DNA of 13,666 nt from Puniceicoccales bacterium (lineage in GTDB: Bacteria; Verrucomicrobiota; Verrucomicrobiia; Opitutales; JAIRKQ01), in assembly GCA_031281895.1 (NCBI GenBank), contig JAITET010000035.1, positions 1 to 13,666 on the forward strand. The letters run 5' to 3'. Shown piece after piece: positions 1 through 6,303 of this stretch. Every line of letters starts with the position of its first letter. Within the stretch, counting starts at the first letter, position 1. A program made the translations under genes and the position numbers. The notes under the pieces were generated by a model. That model made no database searches and was not told the origin of the DNA. It was given only the letters and a program-made list of their open reading frames with translations.

Positions 1-39
1 CTGAAAACCATCATCTTTTGGTAAAATTTCTATGTTCAT
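1..39 (-). CDS. N-terminal fragment of next phage head gene, probably major capsid protein
   Basis: Only the first 13 codons are in the window, from an ATG at 39-37 running off the left edge in an open frame; the peptide begins MNIEILPKDDGF. A Shine-Dalgarno-like AAGGA sits 4 bases upstream of the ATG (44-48). It follows the decoration-like gene by 20 bases in the same direction. In Mu-like phages the gene after the protease and decoration genes is the major capsid protein (gpT), so that is the expected product. The identity is inferred from position alone, because 13 residues are too few to recognise a fold. Confidence 0.5.
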   Translation of the reverse strand, partial: MNIEILPKDDGFQ

Positions 40-59
40 AGGATCCTTTTGGTTAAATT

Positions 60-509
60 TTAGCTACCTTTGACTACGTGTTGTTGGGGGACACAGCTCA
101 TAAATTCTATGACCTGGCCATCCGCCGTTGCCGATGTCAGTGCAATGCCTATCATTATGTAGGTTTGGTCATCCGTTATCGCTGCTGGCAGAGGTTTTAC
201 TTTGCCATTTCCTGCAGGAATGATGATTGAGCCTGCCGCAACTGCTACACTGGCCACCGCTTGCAGCGTATTAGGAGATCCAAGCAATGCGATGTTGACA
301 ATTTCTTTGGTCCCTTCCGGGGTAGGAGCGGCCGCTTCGTCGGTAATAATTCCAATTGGCAGATCGGGTAAGCCGCACAGAGCAACGTCAGTCTTTTGCT
401 CCCCGAATTTACCGAGAAGGTATTTGATTGGGATGGCTTCTTCTGCCTGCTTGGTAATATTACAAGCATGGGTCCCAATGGCGGAATTTGATAATATTAG
501 TTGTGTCAT
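60..509 (-). CDS. Capsid cement/decoration-like protein of Mu-like head module
   Basis: A 149-residue protein with no signal peptide or membrane segment. It is rich in Ala, Gly, Ile and Val, with a small beta-rich look (many alternating hydrophobic strands, and a Gly/Ala-rich stretch around residues 85-100, VASVAVAAGSIIIPAGNGKV). The C-terminal phrase about ALTSATADGQVIEFMSC resembles the end of DUF2190-type capsid cement proteins, which bind the outside of phage heads and stabilise them. The ATG at 509 has AGGA about 5 bases upstream. It lies 16 bases after the protease gene and 20 before the presumed capsid gene, where Mu-like phages carry small head accessory proteins. Family membership is an inference from length, composition and position; an uncharacterised head protein of another family is possible. 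Confidence 0.5.
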   Translation of the reverse strand: MTQLILSNSAIGTHACNITKQAEEAIPIKYLLGKFGEQKTDVALCGLPDLPIGIITDEAAAPTPEGTKEIVNIALLGSPNTLQAVASVAVAAGSIIIPAGNGKVKPLPAAITDDQTYIMIGIALTSATADGQVIEFMSCVPQQHVVKGS

Positions 510-525
510 AATTTCCTAGTTAAGG

Positions 526-1314
526 TTAAAAGTTTTTATTGAACAATGCGGGATTATTGCGTTTGACCGCATTCCACGCGTCATTATATTTCTCTGAAAA
601 TTTTTGCATGCGTTCGAAGACAAGTTCCAAAATTCTTTCGCAATTTGACTTGTTAAAAATTGATTGTTTCAAATCTTCCGTCTGTGAAACCGTATGGAGC
701 ACTATCTGGGACGGTAAAATTAAAATGTTTTTATCCACGGGATCTGTCACCTGCTGACCAGACTGCTCTTCTTCACCTTTCGGGAGAATATTTTCGGAGC
801 TGGCATCCTGACAGTTCTCTTGACCATCGATCTCAAAGTTTTTTACGCCATCATCACCAGGTGAAGCCATTTGCACGTCAACTTTTTCAACTTTTGACGC
901 ATGGTCGCATCTGATATTTGGATGGTTGGTTAATCCGACCGACAATAGGCGTTTGGGAGACAACTTGCCGTCCCGTGTTGGAGTTGTCAACCAGTGCGGA
1001 GATAGATGCCTAAGGATGCCATTTTTAAACAACTCTTGGCCAATTTCCGTCCATTTTATCAGAATCCATAGGGCGTTATCTTCCACTTTCATATTTTCTA
1101 TACGCCCATAAACCCTATTGTTTTTTGATCCAAATTCTGGATCATCCGGGTGGCCGATAAAGATTGGAAGTCCTTGAAATTTGCGCATTAGGCGACCTCG
1201 CAGAGAATGGAAGGAATCGACAATTCTTTCGGCGGACTGGACATCAAAAAGTTGTACTCCTTTTGGATGGGTATATTCGCCACAATTTACTAATTTTAAC
1301 CATTCAACGTGCAT
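526..1314 (-). CDS. Mu I-like phage head maturation protease/scaffold
   Basis: A 262-residue protein if it starts at the ATG at 1314. Family role: a phage-encoded protease that processes the prohead, fused to a scaffold-like C-terminal half. The N-terminal half carries the landmarks of the Mu gp32/I family: PIFIGHPDDPEFG, then RVYGRIENM, then WILIKWTEIGQ, then ILRHLSPHW and finally LLSVGLTNHPNI, which match the family's H-P, G-W, W-T-G, R-Y-L-S-P and L-T-N-P-N positions. The C-terminal half is acidic and Gln/Glu-rich, as expected for a scaffold, and ends with an AWNAVKRNNPALF phrase like the F-x-E-A-W-N tail of Mu I. An in-frame ATG lies 24 bases upstream at 1338, but AAGGAGG stands 5 bases before the ATG at 1314, which favours the shorter form. 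It overlaps the portal gene by 11 bases. Confidence 0.85.
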   Translation of the reverse strand: MHVEWLKLVNCGEYTHPKGVQLFDVQSAERIVDSFHSLRGRLMRKFQGLPIFIGHPDDPEFGSKNNRVYGRIENMKVEDNALWILIKWTEIGQELFKNGILRHLSPHWLTTPTRDGKLSPKRLLSVGLTNHPNIRCDHASKVEKVDVQMASPGDDGVKNFEIDGQENCQDASSENILPKGEEEQSGQQVTDPVDKNILILPSQIVLHTVSQTEDLKQSIFNKSNCERILELVFERMQKFSEKYNDAWNAVKRNNPALFNKNF

Positions 1315-2593
1315 CATTGCCTCCTTCGATTTCGCCATTGTTTTTGGATTGTGCCATGGAAGTTAGCATCTGCTCATCCTCATTTGGTGTTGCCAGGTTA
1401 AACCTTTCCCGAATATCATTTATCGAGATTGGAACTCCCATTTTGTATAACTCCCGATACAAATTCAGCTCATCGGCCACGTTCCGTTTAACATTTGGGA
1501 TAAACTTTATGTATGCCTTTATGGGAACATCGCCGAACAGATATTTTATGACAAATCTGTCGACCTGAGCATTGAGGGCTTCCGAAATCATTCCGGCATC
1601 ATCATCTTCCAAAATTGCCGTTTCATCGGCTTGTAGGGATGCTCCTGCTCCACTTTCCCTTGATAGCGTTGCCAGATCGGAACCTCTCCAAAGTGCAGAA
1701 ATTGCACGATCCATCCGGTCTATTAATTTTGGATAGGGCAATTCCCCCTTCGTTGATAGGTCTATCGCTTCGATGTCAGTCCCCTTCGACATCAATGCAT
1801 TAAATTCAGCCCCAAAATCTTCCACGGCGTCGCGGGCAGCTTCCCATTGTTCCGTGTTTGGGGCTGCATCGGTAACACCTTTTACCCCCGGCATACCATT
1901 TCGTTCACAATAAACCAGCCAGTCGCGCAACGGTAGATGTTTAAACAGATATGCAATGGAGCATGCTTCCATCAGCCCATCCCCCGTTGTTACCAGCCAT
2001 GCCCCTGCTTCCAGAGGAATGCCGGATGTGGCGCCTTCGTTCGTCAAAAACTTCAATTTGCCATCGTGATTTTCAAAAAACCACAACGGGACAAATCGAA
2101 ATGTGGCTGTTAGCAACGTCGAAGGCGTCATAGGTTTCAGTTTTGGAGAATCTTTTTCCGATGCCGAAATTTCACGGGGTTCGAAAATTATTTCATGGAT
2201 GGCATATTTTTTGCCGATGGCATCCATCATTTGGCGCACCAATAATGATATCCCTCCGAACTCATTGCCATCGCACGCGTTTGTTGCCGACAAGTTGTTA
2301 TAGAAGTATTCCAGTGCGATCTTCTGTTCCTTAGCTAGCTCGGAATCGTCGATCGATAGAATTTCCCAGTGTAGCCGGGCAATCGATTTCTTTCTTTTAC
2401 TTGCCACTCCTTGAATGACGTCATCCCGACGCTCAATGGCATCCCATGTTAGGGCAGCAGCTTTCAAATACCCTGCGGAAAAAGCATCCAACATCTGTGA
2501 CAATGAATCCGGTGTCAGAGTTTTGATTGGATTAAACCGTGCTCGCATGGAGTTTTTCACGCGAATTTCTGAAATTTGTGATACCGTTTTCAT
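1304..2593 (-). CDS. Mu gp29-like portal protein (DUF935 family)
   Basis: A 429-residue protein, normal size for a Mu-type portal. The portal forms the dodecameric ring at the capsid vertex through which DNA is packaged and to which the tail joins. Recognisable features are the N-terminal phrase LTPDSLSQMLDAFSAGYLKA, the D-x-x-I-x-x-V-x-x-x-R-x-x-x-I-x-x-L-x-W pattern at about residues 55-76, and the LVYCERNGMPGVKG segment, which corresponds to the family's Y-x-E-R-x-G-x-P motif. The C-terminus (after about residue 400) is short and lacks a fused F-type domain. The ATG overlaps the terminase stop as ATGA, with a GGAG-type ribosome binding site about 12 bases upstream inside the terminase gene. 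It is therefore probably translated by coupling to the terminase. Confidence 0.85.
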   Translation of the reverse strand: MKTVSQISEIRVKNSMRARFNPIKTLTPDSLSQMLDAFSAGYLKAAALTWDAIERRDDVIQGVASKRKKSIARLHWEILSIDDSELAKEQKIALEYFYNNLSATNACDGNEFGGISLLVRQMMDAIGKKYAIHEIIFEPREISASEKDSPKLKPMTPSTLLTATFRFVPLWFFENHDGKLKFLTNEGATSGIPLEAGAWLVTTGDGLMEACSIAYLFKHLPLRDWLVYCERNGMPGVKGVTDAAPNTEQWEAARDAVEDFGAEFNALMSKGTDIEAIDLSTKGELPYPKLIDRMDRAISALWRGSDLATLSRESGAGASLQADETAILEDDDAGMISEALNAQVDRFVIKYLFGDVPIKAYIKFIPNVKRNVADELNLYRELYKMGVPISINDIRERFNLATPNEDEQMLTSMAQSKNNGEIEGGNDAR

Positions 2594-3978
2594 AAAAATT
2601 TTTCTCTCCTTGTTTTTCGTTCAACTTTCTCGAAGTATGGTGCCGGTTGATGAGTACAGGTGTTTGCGGCGTGTATGGCCAAGGCCAATGCCCAAAACCT
2701 GTCGGCATGTCCATTTTTCCCCCTATCTCCTGCGAATCTGATATTTCCCGCAAATGTCGTTTCTCTCCTGACGGACCTCAGGTCGGCCTGAATGAAATTA
2801 TCGCCGGGAATTTTTATTAATTTTTTTTCAAATATTTCCCGCAGCTGATAGGCTAATTCTTCCTTTGTTCTATTGGTAAATGTTACCCCTTCGACGCGAT
2901 ATTTCCGAAAATTTTCACTGGCACGTTCGAAAAACTGGCGTCCGATACCAGTTTGATCGATGCATACCCTCTTCAAATCTTTTATTTCAAAGAATTTTTG
3001 TAGTCTTTTTTCTTGCTCGGCGAATGGAGAATTTTGCATGGTTAAAACTTTTCTTGTGTATAGGATATCGTCTCGTTTTTCGAGCAGCCAAAACACCGTC
3101 AAATCGTGACTACGAGCGACATCGATTCCAAGAAAGCAATTGCCGATCCCCCTAGAAAAATCGTGCAATTCCCAAGAATTTTGTTCATCGGACTGATATT
3201 CGCAGGAGGCCACCATATCACTCGTTATGAATGCCGAACGGTCATCGGCTGGAACACACATGTATTCCTGCAAAAACGATTCGTCGTCGGGACAAGAATT
3301 TCTCACGGCGTCGAAATATTCCGAATCCAACATTTGGCTCCGTTCATCGGATGCGGGTAGTCGCGTCTTCAACTTGTTCAGGAAACCATGTTCGAGTGCG
3401 TCCTGCAGTGTTACACGATGATAGGAAAAATTTTTCCGATTTTTTCCCTCACGTGCTTCACAAATCAATTTGTTGAAAAAATTGTTCGATCCCCGATGAG
3501 TCGATAGGATTTCCAATTGTCCACCCCAGGTGATCCCCGGTATGGCGATGGTATACAAATTTTTCTGGTCACTATGCAATGCGAATTCATCCAGTATCCG
3601 TGAGCCTCTTTTCCCAGCCTGCGCATTAATATTTGATGATAATGAATTGATTGATGTACCATTGGAAAATCCTAGGGATGCCGAGGAATCAGTTCTTTCC
3701 TCTAGAACCTGCCTATGACCGAAAAAGTCACAGGCTGGAGACAGAATTTTCGCAAACTTTTTGCAATCGTCTACGAACAATTTCGCCTGTAGCTCATCCC
3801 GGGATGTTACCCAGGAATCATAATTGTTCTGCCTAGAAACGTGTCGTCTAACAGTACCGTATGCCGTTGCCAATGTCATCCCAACTTGGCGTGATTTTTC
3901 CAAAATTTTCAACCGTGAATTGTCTAGAATCCAATCAACCTGGTATTGTAGAAAAAAGCTCTGTGCCGTGGCTTTCAT
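2590..3978 (-). CDS. Mu gp28-like large terminase subunit (packaging ATPase/nuclease)
   Basis: A 462-residue protein, full length for the family. It pumps phage DNA into the prohead and cuts it. ATPase domain: Walker A-like KSRQVGMT at residues 28-35, Walker B ILDEFA with D130/E131, and a coupling-motif-like ILSTHRG at about 157-163. Nuclease domain with RNase H fold acidic residues: GIDVAR (D286), VCIDQTGIG (D341) and GHADRFWA (D426). All the expected catalytic positions are present, so the protein looks functional. The ATG overlaps the stop of the gp27-like gene as ATGA, and its own stop overlaps the portal ATG the same way. Such tight coupling puts it in the middle of a single head and packaging transcript. 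Confidence 0.92.
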   Translation of the reverse strand: MKATAQSFFLQYQVDWILDNSRLKILEKSRQVGMTLATAYGTVRRHVSRQNNYDSWVTSRDELQAKLFVDDCKKFAKILSPACDFFGHRQVLEERTDSSASLGFSNGTSINSLSSNINAQAGKRGSRILDEFALHSDQKNLYTIAIPGITWGGQLEILSTHRGSNNFFNKLICEAREGKNRKNFSYHRVTLQDALEHGFLNKLKTRLPASDERSQMLDSEYFDAVRNSCPDDESFLQEYMCVPADDRSAFITSDMVASCEYQSDEQNSWELHDFSRGIGNCFLGIDVARSHDLTVFWLLEKRDDILYTRKVLTMQNSPFAEQEKRLQKFFEIKDLKRVCIDQTGIGRQFFERASENFRKYRVEGVTFTNRTKEELAYQLREIFEKKLIKIPGDNFIQADLRSVRRETTFAGNIRFAGDRGKNGHADRFWALALAIHAANTCTHQPAPYFEKVERKTRREKFL

Positions 3979-4364
3979 AGTAGTTGCAATTGCTCCTCCA
4001 CAGTTTTAACGATATCGCTTGGCAATCTGCCCTTTTGCAAATTTTCCCGCATGGTTTGTAATTTCTGCTTTTCTTCGTTGAGATCGGCAGATTTCAGCCA
4101 TGCAATTTTCTTAAATTCAATGTCTTGAATTTTTTGATGACTCGCCGATAATTTTTGTATGACACAGGAGATATCCTTGAGCTCTCCAACGGAACCCTCA
4201 TTGTTCCCACAGATGGAGTCGAACAGCATTTCCCAGGCACGGGAAAGCGATGCCATTGCAGTTTCCGTAGGCAACTCGAAATCGGCAAGGATTTCAGATG
4301 TGCGTGCCTTGGCGAACTTTATTTGCGCAAGATGATTTTTAAAACTGTCACTTTCGCCACACAT
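3975..4364 (-). CDS. Mu gp27-like (DUF3486-type) protein, presumed small terminase subunit, short form
   Basis: A 129-residue, largely helical, charged protein directly upstream of the large terminase and overlapping it by 4 bases. Its C-terminal part (helical segment around FKKIAWLKSADLNEEKQKLQ, ending GRLPSDIVKTVEEQLQLL) and its middle (TEMAS-like LSRAWEMLFDSI segment) resemble the C-terminal two-thirds of DUF3486 proteins such as Mu gp27, thought to be the small terminase subunit that selects the DNA to package. The usual N-terminal helix-turn-helix of about 50 residues is absent: the protein starts almost at the point where the long central helix of the family begins. The ATG shares one base with the preceding gene's stop (TAATG). 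Assignment rests on position plus weak sequence resemblance. Confidence 0.55.
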   Translation of the reverse strand: MCGESDSFKNHLAQIKFAKARTSEILADFELPTETAMASLSRAWEMLFDSICGNNEGSVGELKDISCVIQKLSASHQKIQDIEFKKIAWLKSADLNEEKQKLQTMRENLQKGRLPSDIVKTVEEQLQLL

Positions 4365-4696
4365 TATTCATCCGCGTCAAAATTTTTAAATGGACCATTA
4401 TCTACTAGTCTATACCTATCACCGAATCCACATTCACTGATTTTTACAATGCTTCCAGAATCCACCAAACTAGATATATTGGCGATAACATGATCCTTCG
4501 GACAATTTTTGCAGGAACAAGAAATTCCATGGAAAATTATATCAAAGGGTAAACTGGCAGGGGATGCTGCGACTAGTTGCAACACTATCAAATTTCGGAT
4601 GCTTGAATGGTATAGGCCCAACTCGCCACCTCCACCGATCATTTCAAAATTATCGGATCTTTCCGGTTCTGATAAATACTTGTTTGTCTTCGCCAT
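4364..4696 (-). CDS. Mu gp26-like winged-helix protein with Cys cluster (putative)
   Basis: About 110 residues from the ATG at 4696; an in-frame GTG at 4711 with GGAA 7 bases upstream would add 5 residues. The central part (SIRNLIVLQLVAASP, then a helix, then CPKDHVIANISSLVDSGSIVKI, then RYRLVDNG) reads as a small winged helix: three helices followed by a two-stranded wing. This matches the size, fold pattern and position of the Mu gp26-like proteins that precede gp27 in many Mu-like phages. Between the second and third predicted helices is a C-x-C-x2-C group followed by a His (CSCKNCPKDH), which I do not remember as typical of that family. It is the first gene of the phage operon; the next gene starts within its stop codon. 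A DNA-binding role is inferred, not shown. Confidence 0.45.
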   Translation of the reverse strand: MAKTNKYLSEPERSDNFEMIGGGGELGLYHSSIRNLIVLQLVAASPASLPFDIIFHGISCSCKNCPKDHVIANISSLVDSGSIVKISECGFGDRYRLVDNGPFKNFDADE

Positions 4697-4826
4697 ACAA
4701 TCTATGAACACAAGTATATTCCATATTCTAAAATGGAGAAGTGGTAGGTTGTTTAGGTTTGTTACAAAGATTTGTTTTGATCCATTGTAATATTTTTACC
4801 AAAAGTGTCGGCGGCCGATCGGTAGA

Positions 4827-4854
4827 TCAAAATTCTGTAAACATCAAATTTTGA
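4827..4854. promoter_or_regulatory. Perfect 8-bp inverted repeat overlapping the plsC -35 box
   Basis: TCAAAATT at 4827-4834 is repeated in inverse as AATTTTGA at 4847-4854 with a 12-base spacer. The right arm covers the first four bases of the TTGACA box (4851-4856). This arrangement is compatible with an operator, but the arms are AT-rich and could arise by chance. Another short palindrome, CCGATCGG, lies just upstream at 4815-4822. Confidence 0.3.
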
Positions 4855-4879
4855 CATTTTTAACAAAAGTTTTTATATG
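4851..4879 (+). promoter_or_regulatory. Probable sigma-70 type promoter of plsC
   Basis: A perfect TTGACA -35 box (4851-4856) is followed after exactly 17 bases by TATATG (4874-4879), which keeps the TATA part of the -10 consensus. The start of transcription would fall near 4886, inside or right at the beginning of plsC. The match and spacing are better than anything else seen in the window. Confidence 0.55.
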
Positions 4880-5527
4880 ATTCCGATGACAGTTCATCCC
4901 ATATATCGCATTGTCATATTCATTGCCAAAATGATGTTTAACGAATTGTTTGACGGTGACATCTATGGCTACGAAAATATTCCCAGATGTGGACCATGCC
5001 TATTGGCGTGCAATCATTTGAGCTATTTTGATCCACCATTTATTGGTAGTGCAGTGCCTGGACGGGAAGTCTTTTCACTGGCTCGTAGTTCATTGTTTAG
5101 CACAAAATTTCGTCATTGGTTGTTTAGCAACATGAATTGCATACCGCTCGACAGGAAGAGTGGAGATGTTATGGCTATAAAGACCGCCTTGCACCTATTA
5201 AAAAATGGAAAATGTGTTATGATTTACCCGGAAGGGACCCGATCGGCAGACGGTTCCATCGGTGAACCGCTAGCAGGAATAGGAATGCTAGCGTCCAAGA
5301 CGGAAATTCCCGTCATTCCATGTAGAATTTTTGGTACCTTCGAAATTATGAATCGCAATGCCAAGTTTTTTGACTGGAATCAAAAGGCTACCATAGTATT
5401 TGGGAAGCCTATTTTACCCAAAGACTATATCATAGCACCCAATTCCCGTGAGAAATACAAACTGACGGCCACGTACATAATGAATATTGTTCAAAATTTA
5501 CAAATCCCAGAGATAGACATCTCCTAA
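4877..5527 (+). CDS. plsC: 1-acyl-sn-glycerol-3-phosphate acyltransferase (PlsC/LPLAT family)
   Basis: A 216-residue membrane-associated acyltransferase that adds the second acyl chain to lysophosphatidic acid, giving phosphatidic acid for phospholipid synthesis. Family motifs are complete: NHLSYFD (catalytic H47 and D52 of the H-x4-D block), NCIPLDR with R93 for phosphate binding, YPEGTRS with E119-G-T-R, and a V-I-P block (EIPVIPCRIFG) near 144-153. A hydrophobic N-terminal helix (about residues 10-22) probably anchors it to the inner membrane face. No good ribosome binding site precedes the ATG at 4877. A second in-frame ATG at 4886 gives MTVHPIYRIV, which looks like a typical PlsC beginning and coincides with the predicted transcription start. 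It is the only plus-strand gene here and is read away from the phage operon. An acyltransferase for another lipid cannot be excluded. Confidence 0.88.
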   Translation: MIPMTVHPIYRIVIFIAKMMFNELFDGDIYGYENIPRCGPCLLACNHLSYFDPPFIGSAVPGREVFSLARSSLFSTKFRHWLFSNMNCIPLDRKSGDVMAIKTALHLLKNGKCVMIYPEGTRSADGSIGEPLAGIGMLASKTEIPVIPCRIFGTFEIMNRNAKFFDWNQKATIVFGKPILPKDYIIAPNSREKYKLTATYIMNIVQNLQIPEIDIS

Positions 5528-5548
5528 TGAGCCTTCCTTCTAGAAAAC

Positions 5549-6184
5549 TTACGGCAAATATTTGAGCATTTTGAGGAAAATTTCTCGGCTTATCCAAGCA
5601 TCCGTTGCAGCGTATAAAATTTGTTGCGGGGTTAAAACTTTCTGTGTCCAATCGGTCAGTTGCAACTTTTTCGAAATCCTAATGCGAAGGAAAATGGCGG
5701 CCAAATTTCTTAGCCCTGTGTGAACTACTTTGAGACGTTTACTAAATAAGCCAAGGTCATAAAAACCCTGGGCGTTGAATTTTTCTATTTTGAAAAGATT
5801 TTTTACATCATGGTCGACAGACGCTCCAACTTTAATGATATCTTCTTTTTCTAAAATAGGTTTCAAGGGAGCAAGACCTCCAATTTTTTCTAATTTAAAT
5901 AGGTAAACCTTCGCCGATGTGGCAATTTGTATCAGGGAAGGAGCATAGGACTCGCCCTTTGAAAATGCTGGTTTGCTTTCGATATCAAATCCCAAAAATT
6001 TCTCGGACAATATCTCATCGATTACCGATTTGGCCGAGTCAGTATCTTCTATGAGGACAATTTCTCCATCAAAAACTTTCAACGGCATCCTAGAGATTTG
6101 TTTTGGCGTTATGCGCTTTTGCAAAACCATTCTTTTGAAATATTTTAAAATTTGGCCCATTAAACTTTTATGAATTTCATACAT
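5549..6184 (-). CDS. DEDDy 3'-5' exonuclease domain protein (RNase D-like)
   Basis: A 211-residue single-domain 3'-5' exonuclease. Exo motif I is GFDIES (D67, E69), Exo II is GASVDHDVKNL (D126, with D124 nearby) and Exo III is YAATDAW (Y191, D195), so the DEDDy metal-binding and tyrosine residues are all present. The N-terminal sequence with ITPKQISRMPLKVFDG and the later HTGLRNLAAIFLRIRISK are like the stand-alone exonucleases found in Bacteroidetes and PVC bacteria, rather than full RNase D, because no HRDC domain follows. Substrate (RNA or DNA) is unknown. The ATG at 6184 has AGG about 10 bases upstream; an ATG at 6160 is an alternative. It converges with plsC, with only 21 bases between the stops and no clear hairpin terminator. 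Confidence 0.82.
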   Translation of the reverse strand: MYEIHKSLMGQILKYFKRMVLQKRITPKQISRMPLKVFDGEIVLIEDTDSAKSVIDEILSEKFLGFDIESKPAFSKGESYAPSLIQIATSAKVYLFKLEKIGGLAPLKPILEKEDIIKVGASVDHDVKNLFKIEKFNAQGFYDLGLFSKRLKVVHTGLRNLAAIFLRIRISKKLQLTDWTQKVLTPQQILYAATDAWISREIFLKMLKYLP

Positions 6185-6275
6185 ATGCTATCGCCTGTGG
6201 GAAGATGACACAAAACGATCCCTTTGTCAATAGCTAAAGACTAAAGCTTTTGTTGTTAATTTTTCACATTCAACC

Positions 6276-6298
6276 ATTGGTGTAAATATTTAACCAAT
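6276..6298. repeat. Near-perfect AT-rich palindrome between miaA and the exonuclease gene
   Basis: ATTGGT (6276-6281) and ACCAAT (6293-6298) flank the perfect palindrome TAAATATTTA (6283-6292), so the whole 23 bases are symmetric except for one inserted base. It lies just after the miaA stop and about 90 bases before the exonuclease start. No run of T follows in the miaA direction, so an operator or weak stem is as likely as a terminator. The gap 6185-6303 shows no other clear signal. Confidence 0.3.
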
Positions 6299-6303
6299 TA
6301 AAA

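Noticed and set aside
202..519. Plus-strand open frame of 105 codons over the decoration gene
   Set aside because: It is antisense to an intact phage gene with good context, and its peptide looks like no protein family; other plus-strand frames over the phage, lptD, rpoD and dnaG genes were dropped for the same reason.
4712..4850. A Mu-type phage end or attachment site between the phage operon and plsC
   Set aside because: I could not find paired TG/CA ends or repeated end-binding sites, and the other end of the element is outside the window, so no target duplication can be tested.
5528..5548. Bidirectional terminator between convergent plsC and the exonuclease gene
   Set aside because: Only the short TTCTAGAA palindrome is present, with no GC-rich stem or T-run.
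6202..6230. TTGACA at 6230-6225 (minus strand) as promoter of the exonuclease gene
   Set aside because: At 17 bases downstream the sequence is CATCTT, a poor -10 match, so only the -35 half is supported.
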